This document shows, piece by piece, positions 19,216 through 32,000 of a DNA stretch of 64,000 nt. The DNA comes from Neostapfia colusana. Taxonomy: Eukaryota; Streptophyta; Magnoliopsida; Poales; Poaceae. Position numbers and translations under genes: made by a program. The DNA lies in the NCBI GenBank assembly GCA_030760725.1, contig JASWHV010000008.1:47874057-47938056 (forward strand), in the 5' to 3' direction. Every line of letters starts with the position of its first letter. Position 1 is the first letter of the stretch. The notes beneath the pieces are model-generated. The model did no database searches. It was not told the DNA's origin and saw only the letters and a list, made by a program, of their open reading frames with translations.

Positions 19216-22200
19216 GACAGCACCGGATAACACACAGAGAAGGCAATAAGCGGAAGCTAAGTTTTATTACATAAACCGGTTAATCAACATAGTTACAACA
19301 AAATATCGTTGTAGCCTACACTCTCGAGCGTAGACTAGGCAAAGGTTTCATGTTCAGCCCATGAACGTGATCCCACTAGCCACACACACCACACTACGGC
19401 GGCATGCACGGCTCCCATTCGAAGGTGGTTCCCTCTAGGGGATCCGTCTCTTCCCCGGGAGACTCCTCATCATAAGACCCTGCAAACGCTTCAACAACAA
19501 GCAGTGAGCACGTTGGCTCAGCAAGACTGACCCATCCCACCTAAACATGTAACTCTACATGCTAGATTTGTAGTGTATAATAGGAAAGTACTTTGCATAA
19601 GACTCACCTAATTAGTTGACTCTTACTTTCAAGTTTTAGCCTCAAGTTAGTGGATAACCTTGTGCTAAGACACATAAGAATCTTGCAATCAAACAAGAAA
19701 CGCATTCCTCAAATGTGTTTTGCCTAAGGTTGAAAAGAACTTTGATTTTACAGTGAACAAGTGATACTCACTGACCGCGAGGGACGGTGATTATAATCGA
19801 TTTACACCTGCAGGGTTACCCGAATAACCCATCACGTATGCCTGTACTCGATGTTTCCTAGAACAACCATCACGGACGTCGTATGCAACCACCTTTCATT
19901 CGTTAGCCAAGTGTTGAACTGGTCCTATCATCCTGAGCAGGTGCCCACTAGCCGATTTGCACCTCGCTGCTCTCAACCTACCCTCTGGATGACAAGCAAT
20001 GCCTCAACATATCGCTACCCGAATTACATCGGTTTCCCGGTTCCCATATAGCCGGTAGGTCTTCAGTACAGTTCTAGCTTGTTCAACATGTCCGACGGCT
20101 CGGTCCTCAATCGACACAAGCAAATCTATGGCACCCAGGCTCCAAAGTACTGCTGCCCTTACTCTCTGCTCGGTCTCGTTTTCTTGCCATGTGATTCATT
20201 GTCTATCTCTCTAACCGAATAGTGTGCCTCTAAGCCTATTCTCGCGAGTAGTTCAAACTACTTGACTTGCACCGAATCCTATACCATTTGAGCATTTCTG
20301 TGGCTACTCGAGGTTCAAATCTTAGACCCAAAATTCCTGGTTATCTTGGCTATTCAAGTGGGTTTCAATTCAAGACTCTAATGCACAAGATAGGCAATTC
20401 ATAATGTAAGTGATCAAAACATAAGACTTTATAAACAGGTTAATGCAAACCGGATTTTGCCTTGCTGCTGGTCTTCAAATAAACTCTCTTCCGGAGGGAT
20501 ACAATCCAGTATCTCCGGTTCCTCTTCGACCTTAGCGACTACACGAAAATGGAAATACAAATGCATGTCAATTTAAGTGCACATGTGTTGATTTGAGATT
20601 ATAAAGACTATACGTCTAACTAGGCAACACTTCTGACTGAAATTTTTACTTTGGTTTGGTGACAACCTAAACAGGGACTTGGCCAAACTTCATTTCAAGC
20701 AAAGCTTCTTTGTGCCCTGCACAAATAAATTTGTATTTGACCATAATTATAGATTCTATGGTTTTCTAGGGATTTTCATGGAGCAAGCCATTACTTTTTG
20801 GAAACTAGAGTTTAAGATGGTTCTATTGGATTTGGTTTCATCTAATTCGGAGAATCCTAGAGAAATATATGAGCTAATGAAGTTCAGAGAAATTCTGAAA
20901 AAATGTTTTTGGACATTTTTCTTTTTCTCTGGATCAGTTTACTTAATCCCACCATTAGGTGGACTAATTGAGCTCGGATGGATCTAAAGTTTTTTGACGA
21001 GACTCAGGGATATTACAATGAACATCCTGGCAAAATTTCAGAAGTTTTCACCAAAGGAATCTCCAGTTAAAATTCTCAACAGTTTAAATATTGGAGAATT
21101 AATTCTGGAGAAATAATTGGTTTCATGGGGTGAAACTTGTTTTGCTTGAAATTACTCAGAGAGATGAATCCAACAAAATTTGGTTCACTCGATTTGGATA
21201 ATCCTATCCAAAGTTATGGATGTTTGAAATTTGGGGAAAATCTGGAAAATTGGAAAACCCCAAAATGTTTAACTGACTGCGGGGTCCACAGGCGACATGT
21301 CACCTCCAGGAGCAACAACACACGGGGCCACAGGGTTAACCGCACGTTGTCACAAACTGATCCCGAGCCATAGAATATCTGGCGCCCGAAAAACAGAGAC
21401 TGACACGCAGGGCCCGCGGGTTGTCTTCAACCTCGCGCTCCCGCACCGGCCCACTGCTCCCCTCACCGGAGAGCTCACCAGCATGGCGTTGCCGACCACC
21501 AAGATCCATGATTCTCGCCGCCTCTGCCTAATCCCCCACGGGGAACACGCTGCTGCCCTTAGCTCGACACAAGGGTGACCGGAACATGGCTGGCGACGTG
21601 CGGCGGCTTCAGGAGAACTTCGGCTATGTCAGCCGACCTCCCTAGCACCCCAAAAGCTCGAGCACAGATTCCTACAGCATCATTGCACCCTACGGAAGAT
21701 CGTCATCGACGCAAATGAGCTCGAGACAGGCTCTAGGTAGCATGTCACCGTGTGCCCGAAGTGAACCGACACGGTGGCGGCTGGAAAACCTAGAAATAGT
21801 CCTACAGTTGGTTTCTCGCTAGGGTTGTGAAGAGGAACTGACCGTTGGCCAGTCTAGCTCCTTCGTGCATGATTTGGTGGGCCCTAAACTAGAATCAAAG
21901 TGGAATTCCACAGATTCTTACCCGGAAGTTGTTTTGCCCATGCCGGAAGAAAATAGGTGAGTTGGGGAGGAGCAGCGTAGAAGCCCGGAGCTCCTCTGGA
22001 AGTCTTTGATTAAGTGTGAAAGCTTCGGAGCTGGGCTGCCCACGTGAGCACCGAACGGCGGCAGTTTCCGGTCGCCGCGAAAATGTTTGGGTGTGCTCGA
22101 GGAAGGCCAATTTCAGCTCTTTCTTGTGCCTAGGATATCGGAGGACGAGCTAGGGTTACGTTTTGCAGCTCAGGAAGGATCCACACGCGAGCTTGCGCGG

Positions 22201-23064
22201 TTTCCCGATCGAGCAACCGAGGCGGCAGTGTTTTTGGCTCTGTTCTTGCGCGAGAGCGAGGAGCAACGAGCAAAACTGTCATTGGCCGGATCGAGTGCAG
22301 GGATAAGAAGGCCGGGCGTCGGTCTGGTTGTGAGGAATGGCGAGCAGGTGCTGGCACCAGTGTTCATCACCGTGGCGCGCTGGGGTGCAGCCCGGAGAAC
22401 AGAGTAACGCTGCCTCAGTCGGTTTAGCTCGTGTGGGTCACTGACAGTGGGTCCCATAGTCTCCAAATTGTCCTCACAAATTGAATTCCCTACTGCTCTT
22501 AATATTAGGGACCCTAATACCCTTCGTAATTTGATCAAACCACAATTTTGGCCCTCTCAATTTGAATGATTCAAAGTGTGATTTGGTTTGAATGAATTTG
22601 TAGAAATTGTGAAGCTGAAATTCAAATTTGATTTGAATTTGCTCAAAATAGCTCATGTCAATATCAACTCCAAATGGAATAAAAATTGGTGGATGAGCTC
22701 ATAAAAATGTTCTGAGTGTGAATATGAATCCCTCTTTTGAATTCATGTGATGAAAGGAGTTTGAATCTGAATTTAAGTTCAAACTAGCCTTTTAATGATT
22801 GTATCCAAAAGTACCTCAAAGAGGTTTGGATTTGTGTGAAAATTGGCATGAGCAATCCTAACAAAGATTAGGAGTTAATAATGTGCCCAGCCTCTAAATG
22901 ATTCATGTGGGAAATACCATTTTTGCATTTTGTGAGTTCATCTTCTAATTATCTATTGATGGTGGTTACTTGCTCTTCAAATGTGTTCATATATTTACCA
23001 CAAATGAGCTGAGGTGTGTGGAGTGATGAACACTTCTAGCAAGTAAAAAACTTGGGCCCTTACA
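19216..23064 (-). mobile_element. gypsy LTR B (same family as A and C), minus strand, truncated at its 3' end
   Basis: Read on the minus strand it starts TGTAAGGGCCCAAGTTTTTT at 23064. It follows the LTR at 55091-59132 throughout: the GTTCATCACtCCACACACCTCA block near the start, the hairpin AGTAGTT/AACTACT (20247-20262), and the GTGAGCACGTTGGCTCAGCAAG block near 19530. It ends at about 19216 in the sequence equivalent to GTGTTATACGGTGTTGT, so about 60 terminal bases, PBS and interior are missing. The right end abuts LTR A. Probably a solo LTR or remnant later cut by a deletion. Confidence 0.8.
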
Positions 23065-24285
23065 TGTATTTCGAAAATTTATTGCCTAATCATATGCATT
23101 TTATCATGTCGTCTAGTAACTGAGATCGAGGAGACCCTAGAGCCTATCGACAGCATTTCTCCGGGCATAGAATTTGACACCTCGAAGCATCAAGGCAAGC
23201 TCCGTTTTGCATTTAACAATGATCAATCCAGTTTTCTTTTGCATCACTTAGATTGTGAAGTCTTAGAGTGTGCATTAAGTCTAGTTTGTTTTGATACTAC
23301 AATTGCATATCCAGATGAGCCCAGGGAGAATATTGGCAGGGGTTAAAGTCCGAGATTAGTCTATGCCATGCTAATTACTGTATAGGATTCGGTACAAGTC
23401 GAGTAGTTGGAATCTACTCGCAAGATTATAGATGGGCGACACACGGGTATGGTCGAATAATAATAATCATGTTAAATTGGGAAATCGAGATTGGGCATGG
23501 AGGTAGGAGACAGCAAGACGTGATCTTATGTGCGTAGTCCAGCACTATCGATCAAGGACCGTGCCGTGTGCGGCCCTGTTGAACAAGTTTGAATGTACGA
23601 AAGGCATACGAGCTATATGGAACCCTGTAAACCGATGTAACTTCGACCTCTGGATGTCGAGGCATAGCACACCGATTTATAGGTGCGGGTTGAGAGCAGC
23701 AAGGTGTAAATCCGCTAACGGGCATAGAGTTGCTCCATGTAGGGACCTCCTGCTCGTTCGTGTGACCAGTTCGACGTTTAGGATGTCAGGTGAAAGGTAC
23801 GGTTGTCTAGTATGACATCAGTGAGTGTGCTGTTGCAGCTCCAAGGATGGTCATATTGACGTACTATTCGGGTATCCCTGTAGGTGTATATCGAGTCGAT
23901 TCGCCGTCCCTCGTGGTTATGAGAACCGCTTGTTCACTGTGTCGTGATGTAGTAAACTATGAACCTGAGATTCTAATGTATATTGCTGTTATGATTTAAT
24001 GGGATTGCCACCTGATTGTCACTAATATTGCTTACTAAATCTCAACTTCTTGAACTCTAATCTGCTGCTAAAGATATAATTAAGGATGAACTGTTAGGCG
24101 TGTTCTTGCTGCAAGTGAACCATCCTATGTGTTGGTTTATTCCTGCAACTAGAGTTTCTTGTTTAGGTAAGTCGTTTAAGTCTTCCTGAGCCTTAGTGCT
24201 CACAGTTGCTACTTTAAGTGATGTTGCAGGTGTTAAATGTTTTGATGATGATTTTGAGGAGGGGTTCACCGCAGAGGCCCATTTC
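23065..24285 (+). mobile_element. LTR A, middle part, interrupted by the Tekay-type element
   Basis: Collinear with about 57625-58840 of LTR C: TTATCATGTCGTCTAGTAACTGAGATCGAGG near 23100, CAAGGCAAGCTCCG near 23190, GGATTCGGTACAAGTCGAGT near 23386 and the CGATTCGCCGTCCCTCG block near 23895. It lacks the first 2.5 kb of the LTR, which are not found left of LTR B. The LTR resumes at 36948 after the inserted element. Open frames here (23528-23815) are not supported as genes. Confidence 0.8.
24281..24285. repeat. target-site duplication ATTTC, left
   Basis: ATTTC directly before the LTR start TGTAACACCCC at 24286, repeated directly after the second LTR at 36948-36952. Confidence 0.93.
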
Positions 24286-27200
24286 TGTAACACCCCAAAA
24301 TTTTGATTCAAAACCCTAAATCATGTTAAGAGGGGGATTTAAAAATTTTTGGACGTGTTGCATGTTTTGCAAAAATTCAAATTCAAACTGGAATTCAAAT
24401 TAAACTCAAATCAGAAAAGAAATAGAAAAAGAAAAAGAGAAAACAGAAAAAACCGGCCAGTGGGCCGAAACCCACCAGCCGGCCCAGCCAGCGCCCGCGC
24501 CAGCCCGCAGCCGCGCGCGCTGCTGCCTCACACTGACAGGCGGGACCCACCCGATCTTCGTCTACCTCGCGACAGCGCCGGACTCCCTCGCACCCGAATC
24601 AAAACCGATCGGGATTTCGGCGTATCCCCGCTGAATTCTGTTCGTAGGCGACGCGGACATGATCTAAACCACCCCGCCGCCCTCCCCCGTCTATAAAAAC
24701 CCCGGTCTCGTTCTGTTTTTCCCACGCGATCGCCGATTTCTCCTCCGGTGAGAACCGAGACTTCTCCGGCGAATTCTGGCTGATCTAAGCTCGGAAATTC
24801 CGATCTAACTCGCTGGTCTTGATCCACCGCCTCCGGGGAACCTTGCAGGTGCAGAAAACTCGGTGACTTGCGGTGTAAACACAGCGCCGACGAGCCTCGC
24901 CGTGGTTTCACCTCGGACCTCGTCGCCGATCACCTTCCAGGACCCCCGAGCTCAAGAAAACCCCCGAGGTGAGATCCCCGACCTCCCCTCCACAGATCTA
25001 TACCATAAAATCACAGTTCTAGGAAGAATTCTCGAAGATCCGAAAGTCTCCGGCGAGATCGCCGCTTCCCGCCGCCGTGCGCCGCCGGCAGCGCCGCCCG
25101 CGTTCGATCAGAGCGACGTGGCCGCTTGTGCGCCGTTTATTTTAAATCGCACGGTAGGGTTTAAATCCCCGCATACCGGTTCGATGTTATAATCTCGGCC
25201 GTCGGTTTAAAATCGGACGGTCAACGTCAGCCCCGCGTTATAAAGACTGGAAATCTTATGTGCTACCCCCTGGGGTTCTCGGGAAATAAGAGCTAGCCCT
25301 GGAAACTTCTGATCTAGCCCCTGGAACTTCAGAAAATCATGTAAATTCATTTAAAAATCAGTTTTAACCCCTGAACTTAATAAAAATTAGGAAAAACACC
25401 TCTGTTATGTATAGCTAGACCCCTGGAAATTCTTAAAATAATATAATAGACCCTGCAGTAGGGTGAGTTTACCTTTTTAGCCCTGTTTAGTATTTAATTT
25501 AGGAAATTGAATATGTGGCTAGTGTTTAAAAATTAAAAAGTGGGACAAACATATTGTCAAAATTTAATTAAAGACTTTCTCAGTATTTAGGAAACTTTGG
25601 AGTGAGATAAAAACATATTTTGGGCTGAATTGAATCTGTTTAATTTATTATTCACATTTAGGGACACATTTTTAAGTAATGAATAGTTTTAGAAAATAGG
25701 GAAAATAATTGTGAAATAGTTTACATCAGAGGCAAAGGTCAAAATATGTTATTAAATTATTTAGGACCAGAACCTATTCTGTTTAGATGATGTGTATTAC
25801 TAATTTCATAATAAAGTACTCATTTATGCATAGGAAAATAAATCTGAAAATATAGCAACTAGTAAATGATAAATGGAGTTTCTAAAATCCAAAGAATTCA
25901 GTTTAGGGTTGGTAGAAATTCTGAAGGCACATATGGAGAAGAAAAATATTTTTCATACATACTTGGTAGTGAAAAGGTGTAGTAGTTGAATATAAGGAAT
26001 TTATTTAAATTTGAAACACACACATATATATATATATATGTAGTATGTAAGTATAAATGTGAACACCAAAGTAGGAATCATATACACATGATTAAAAGTG
26101 TATGCAAGCCACAAATCAACACACATAGAGTAACCACAACACATATAATGGTGAATGACTTTCATAAATATGAATGTGTGGTTTGTATGAAGTGGAAGTG
26201 TGAACTATGTCTTATGGATTGTTGTTTTTCTTTTGCTATGTGTGATGGTATGATGTAGAACCTGCTCATGAGCAAGTTATTCCTTTCCAAGATCAGGACT
26301 ACCCATTTCAAGAGCAGCAAGAAGGAGGCAAGTGTCCTTGACCACTTTGATCCTATGCTAGGATGTGTAGATAGAATTATTTGCATTGTCAATTGAAATA
26401 TGAAACCCATGCTAGGAAGTTTCCCTAGAATTGCATTACCTTGTTTCCTTGTAGCTTGGGTTGGGATTTATTTTATCATGTCATTTATTATTCTGCATAT
26501 GCTTAGCCATGCCTAGAATGGGATATTTGGGACATGAGATCATCAGTTTATTTTACCATATTCTTGAATGAGATATTGTGAGTTATGTAGAGGTAGGGAT
26601 CAAGGCAAGTTGGATGTTTTGGTTGTGTGCTGGGTGCACGAGACTCGGGTTTGTGTTTAGTACTTGCCTGGATCCTAAGGACCGGTTCATGGAGCATGTA
26701 ACCTGGCTTTACAGTGCCAACCACATGCTGAGATGGGGCAGCTTGGCCAATTAATTAGGTGTATCCCCGGCGTAGTATGGGTGTGTTGGATGGTGCGGGG
26801 AATAGGTGTCAGCTGGACTACCATATGAACCGCAAGGCTCAAGAGGGGGCCACTGCAGCGGGGTTGGAGCCTCTTGTATGTGTTAGGGGTGAAACCTCAG
26901 TGGACCCACGCTCGTCGGGAATCCCTTTGTAAAGGCTTCATAGTGATCTCCTGGCTACACACCTGGAAAGTGTGAATGTGGTTCGTAGCCACTGGCATAA
27001 TGGAGGTTCTTTTAGTCCACCCGGCAACGGAGGATGAAATCCCTACATGTGGGTACAGTGGTACAAACTCTGCAGAGTCAAAACTGTCATGACAGCCGTG
27101 CTCACGGTCAAGAGCGGCTTGGACTTATTCATTATTAGAGGATTGATGGTTTTGGAAGTTGTGGATGTTAAGCGGGGAGCTTAACATTGGAAATAAGGTT

Positions 27201-27729
27201 ATGGTTATTTGATTATGATGAAGGGATGGGAGATTGGGACCATTTCACCTGTGTAGTAATGTAGGTGCTTAAAAAGCTAAGGTGATAGGTATTAATTGCA
27301 TAGTGCTTTAACCATGAGTTTAATCTCTCCTTGTTCTAGCCATGCATGACATAATTTTCTCACACTTGCTGAGTACCATTGGTACTCAACCTTGCATATT
27401 TGTTGGTTTATATTGCTGCTCAGGACAAGATAATGAGGTGGTGTATAATGATCAAGACTTTGGACCCGAAGAAGGCTTCTAGGTTCATGGAGACCCCCGG
27501 GCAACGCCTGCAATGGAGCTCACAAGAATAATATTCCGCTGCTAGTTTATTTACTTGTGATGAACTTATTATTGTCCATCGAGACATTTGCTATGTAAGA
27601 CTTATTTATATTCGACACCTGGCTTGTAATAAATGATGCTTCACTATTTGTCATCATATGTATGAGAAAATGATCCTGGCATACATGTGATATTCACTTG
27701 GTTGTTCTTCGTTAAAACCAAGTGTGACA
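24286..27729 (+). mobile_element. 5' LTR of the Tekay-type element
   Basis: 3,444 bp, TGTAACACCCC to AAGTGTGACA. TATA box CTATAAAAAC at 24691-24700, followed by a C/G-rich leader. The 26025 region has a (TA)n microsatellite that differs from the (CA)n(TA)n form in the 3' LTR. It contains the CTTGCTGAGTACCATTGG block near 27366 shared with other Tekay-type LTRs. Small open frames inside it occur in both LTR copies and are not genes. Confidence 0.95.
24692..24698 (+). promoter_or_regulatory. TATA box of the Tekay-type 5' LTR
   Basis: TATAAAA about 406 bases into the LTR, repeated at 33909-33915 in the other LTR. Upstream DNA is GC-rich with CCGGCC/GGCCGG runs. Probable core promoter. Confidence 0.65.
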
Positions 27730-27733
27730 GAAG

Positions 27734-27746
27734 TGGTATCAGAGCC
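27734..27746 (+). promoter_or_regulatory. primer-binding site of the Tekay-type element
   Basis: TGGTATCAGAGCC, four bases after the LTR end, is complementary to the 3' end of initiator tRNA-Met. Confidence 0.92.
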
Positions 27747-27949
27747 AAGGTTGCCCGTAGGAACGTGGACCTAGGTAGAAATGGATGTATTTAAGGGCCC
27801 TATTTTCTTAAAAACTATTTTTCAAAGGTGTGGATTGAAAAGTGTTATTTAAATGAGTCACTTTCTTCATCTTACCCCAACTTTCATTCAAAATAGGATT
27901 TTTGGTTTGAGAGTTTATCTAACCTAATTTTAAATTCTTTTTGTTTTAG

Positions 27950-28672
27950 ATGGTTCGCATGATTCGTACCGCTCGCAAGTCCACAGGAGGGAGAGTTCCC
28001 GTAGTTGCCCTTGCCGAGAGAGAGGAGAGCCGTCCGGTGACGTACCTTTCCTACGGATTGGCAGTGGGAGGCTTATTGCGCCGTCTTCGGCGTATGCTCG
28101 AAGCCGCCGGCAATACGGGCAAGCTAATCATCCACTATAACTCCACCAGGACCATCCGTGAAAAGAGGGAAGAATGGAGTTTAGAGATGAGGATTATACA
28201 CGAAAATCAGCTGCTTAAGATTCACCACTCTCCAGCTTGTAGAGCGACACAGGTAGATGCGGAGAAAGATGTCACCTGGGAGGCCATCACCTGCCAGAGT
28301 CACATCTATCGTCGCCACTTGGACAAAACTGAGTACATGTATGTCCTCCAGCGTGAGAGTGGTACCATGGAGTACAAGTACCCGCCGGTGCAGCAAGGGA
28401 CTTCCCATGAGCACATGGACTTGTGCTTGGAGGATGCTTCTATGCTCAGCACTCGACTGCAGGAGTGCCAACAAGAGCTTCAGGATGTCCGGGACACCCT
28501 GAAGGAAACGGAGGCGTTGCTGCGAGCCTACTTAAGGGCGAGAGAAAGAGGAGATGGGAATGAACTGTGTGTCACGCGAATGATACATGGACTCCTGACT
28601 CCCCAGATCGCCGAGCGATCAGGCGTCGTCGCACTTCTCCACCAGCAGCCTCCCCACCCAAAGCAGAGTTAG
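27950..28672 (+). CDS. upstream ORF (ORF0) of the Tekay-type element, 240 aa, unknown function
   Basis: A 240-residue frame between PBS and gag. Residues 1-30 are basic (MVRMIRTARKSTGGRVPVV). Residues about 30-140 look globular, ending in a TWEAITCQSHIYRRHLDKTE segment and YKYPPV. Residues about 154-200 form a heptad-rich coiled coil (LQECQQELQDVRDTLKETEA). The element C ORF at 60633-61577 has the same position, order and a similar W-x-V...P-V ending before its coiled coil, so the two are probably distant homologues. Some grass Tekay elements are known to have an extra ORF before gag. The ATG follows TTTTTGTTTTAG directly, a good 3' splice-site match, so it may be made from a spliced RNA. No known domain recognised. 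Confidence 0.7.
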   Translation: MVRMIRTARKSTGGRVPVVALAEREESRPVTYLSYGLAVGGLLRRLRRMLEAAGNTGKLIIHYNSTRTIREKREEWSLEMRIIHENQLLKIHHSPACRATQVDAEKDVTWEAITCQSHIYRRHLDKTEYMYVLQRESGTMEYKYPPVQQGTSHEHMDLCLEDASMLSTRLQECQQELQDVRDTLKETEALLRAYLRARERGDGNELCVTRMIHGLLTPQIAERSGVVALLHQQPPHPKQS

Positions 28673-29031
28673 AAGGCAGCCGAAATGATGAGGAAGATCC
28701 TGAGGAGCCAGCTCAAGAAAACGAGTAGTGTAGAGTCCTTCCCTTAGTTAGCAGGATGTCGAATAGTCGAGTCGTTACGTTAAGTTAATGGTGTGTTAAT
28801 GCTTGGTGTGTGACGTGAGTTGTGGAAGCCATGAGCAATTGTCCACGGCCTCGTCTTCATATTGTTTTGCTTTGGTGTGTGAACCGACATGAAATAATAG
28901 TGCATTTATTTGGTGTGAGATATGAACCCTCGTAAAAGTATAACAAGGCCTCAACACTTCAAAGTACAAACAAATGAAAGTAGTAAGATGATACTAAATG
29001 CTTTCAAATTAACGTTGGTTGATTCTGCCAG
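28673..29031 (+). other. spacer between ORF0 and gag of the Tekay-type element
   Basis: About 360 non-coding bases. The first 55 could continue the ORF0 product if the stop at 28670-28672 is recent (acidic and lysine-rich codons to about 28730). The spacer ends TTGATTCTGCCAG directly before the gag ATG, a possible splice acceptor. Nothing else recognised. Confidence 0.5.
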
Positions 29032-32000
29032 ATGGCTGGAAGAGGAAAAGGACGTGCTGCCAACCCCGCCAACAACAACGATGAGGCATGCAACCCTCAT
29101 CTTTCTGGAGGCCAGGACCAGGGTTGTCGCCGTGAAGGAGTTGATCCCCTCCACCAAATGCTGGAGAATCAAAATCAGCTCATCCAGAACTTGACTCAAG
29201 TGGTGGCCAACTTGCATCAAGTTCCACCTCCACAAACTGCACCACGCCAACCAAGGTTGAGTGAGTTTCTAGGAACTCAACCTCCAAAGTTTGCAAGTGC
29301 TGCTGAACCTCTGGAGGCAGATGATTGGCTAAAGACCATTGAAAGCAAGATGAGGATCATCCAGTGCCAAGGGTATGAGAGGGTGCTGTTTGCCTCTCAT
29401 CAATTGCATGGACCTACTGCTGATTGGTGGACCGCCTACATGGCTGCCCATCATGACCCTGAGAACATCACTTGGGAAGAGTTCAAGCGTAGTTTCCGCA
29501 ACCATTACATCCCAAGAGGTGAACTCAAAAACAAGAGGAAGGAGTTTTTGGGACTGCAGCAAGGGAACATGACGGTGAGGGAATACCTCACTAAATTTAC
29601 TCAACTATCCCGTTATGCCCCACGGGACATAGAGACTGATGAGCAGAAACAAGATTGTTTCGTGGAGGGACTTACCGCAGAGATGCAGTGTGCAATGTCC
29701 TCGAATGAGTATGAAAGCTTCCAAAAGATGGTGGACAGAGCATTTGTGGTAGAAAGGAAGCTAAAGGCCTTGGAAAATGAGAATAAGAGGAAGGCCGGTT
29801 GGTCACATCAAGCCTCGGGAAGCAACACTCGCCCCCGTATGATGCAGCAACCTACGGGGCAGACGAGCCGTGCTGTGGTACCCTACTCAGCACCAAGAGG
29901 GTACAACCCGAACTACAGGCCTCCGGCAGCACCAGCACAGCCGCAACGTCAGTTTGTACAGCAGCCTCACCCTGCATATCCACCTCGACCAGCAGTGCAA
30001 GGACCCCCGAACCAACCCCAAGACAACAAAGGCCAAGCACCTAAGGTTGGGGTGCAATGTTTTAGCTGTGGTGAAGTGGGGCACTATGCCCATAAGTGCC
30101 CAAAGAAGAAGCCCGCGCAGCCACAACAACAGAATGTAACGAGAGGACGGGTGAACCACGTCACTATGGAGGAAGCACAAGATGCACCCGACGTGGTAGT
30201 TGGTAAGTTTCCTGCCAATTTACACCTTGCAACCCTGCTGTTTGATTCTGGTGCCACCCACTCGTTTATTGCTCAAGGGTTTGTTAAGAAGTATGACCTA
30301 GCAACAACACAAATGAACCATATGCTAGCTGTAAACTCTCCAGGTGGAGAAATAAGGACAAGACAAGTGTGTCCCAAAGTGAACCTAGACATTAATGGGG
30401 TAGTATTTACTGCTAATCTCATAGTGATAGATTCACAAGGAATAGATATTATTTTGGGTATGGATTGGTTGACCAAACATAAAGGAATCATCCATTGTTC
30501 GACCAGAACGGTGGAACTAACTCACCCTAGTGGCACAAGAGTAAAGTTCATAACAATACACAAGCCTAGGAGGGACATTAAATTAAATCAAGTTGAGGTG
30601 AAAGTTGAGGAGATCAGGACCATCAGGGAATATCCAGATGTTTTTCCGGAGGAGTTGCCAGGTATGCCTCTCGATTGCGAAGTGGAATTTGCAATTGAGC
30701 TAGTACCTGGAACAGCCCCGATTTACAAGAGACCTTATCGGATGGACTCCAAGCAGCTAGAAGAACTCAAGGATCATTTGAGAGAATTGACGGAGAAGGG
30801 GTATATTCGTCCTAGTTCCTCACCATGGGGAGCTCCGGTGATATTTGTGCCCAAAAAGGACGGAACCCAAAGGTTATGCGTGGATTACCGTGCCTTGAAT
30901 GAGGTAACCATCAAGAACAAGTACCCATTACCCCGCATTGAAGACTTGTTTGATCAGTTGAGGGGAGCTTGTGTGTTCTCGAAAATTGATCTCAGGTCGG
31001 GATACCACCAACTCAAGATAAGGCAATCTGATATTCCCAAGACAGCTTTCGTATCTCGATACGGACTGTATGAATACACTGTCATGCCTTTCGGGCTAAC
31101 TAATGCCCCGGCATACTTCATGTATCTCATGAACAAGGTATTCATGGAATATATGGACAAATTTGTGGTGGTTTTCATAGATGACATTCTCGTCTTCTCC
31201 AAAGATGAAGAAGAACATGAGAAACATCTAAGGTTGGTGTTGCAGAGGCTAAGAGAACACCAACTATACGCCAGGTTGAGCAAGTGTGAGTTTTGGCTGA
31301 AGAGAGTTCCCTTCTTAGGACATATAATCTCGGAGGGAGGAATCTCCGTGGATCCTGCCAAAATCGAGGATATACAAAAGTGGAAGACCCCTGAAAATGT
31401 CGGGGAAGTTCGAAGCTTTTTGGGACTGGCTGGAAACTATCGACGGTTTATTGAGGGATTCTCTAAAATCTCGAGACCCCTCACAAAACTGTTGGAGAAG
31501 GGAATCACGTTCACATGGACGCCGCAGTGCGAGATGAGTTTTCAGGAGTTAAAGAAAAGATTGACAACAGCCCCAGTGCTAGTTATGCCAGATATGAAGA
31601 AGAACTTTACGGTGTACTGCGATGCCTCTGGAAACGGGTTAGGATGTGTTCTCATGCAAGAAGGGCATGTCGTGGCATATGCATCCCGGCAGCTTCGGAA
31701 GCACGAGAAAAACTATCCTACACATGACTTAGAACTAGCCGCAGTGGTACACACATTGAAAATTTGGCGGCACTATTTGATGGGGAAGAGGACCGAGATA
31801 TATACGGATCATAAGAGTTTGAAGTACATATTCACACAGCCAGACCTCAACCTCAGACAAAGGAGATGGTTAGAGCTAATCAATGACTTTGATGTGGGCA
31901 TCAACTATCATCCCGGGAAAGCAAACGTCGTGGCCGATGCTTTGAGTCGGAAAGTGCAGGTCAATAAGTTGAGCTTGGAGGACATGCCTGCAGAATTGAA

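Noticed and set aside
18458..19233. Repeat-protein genes on both strands (93-187 residues)
   Set aside because: They follow from the 48 bp minisatellite period; equivalent frames exist on both strands and none has a sensible start context.
25986..26258. 90-residue frame in the Tekay-type LTR, repeated at 35203
   Set aside because: It is present twice only because LTRs are duplicated; it begins in a microsatellite and has changed freely between the copies.
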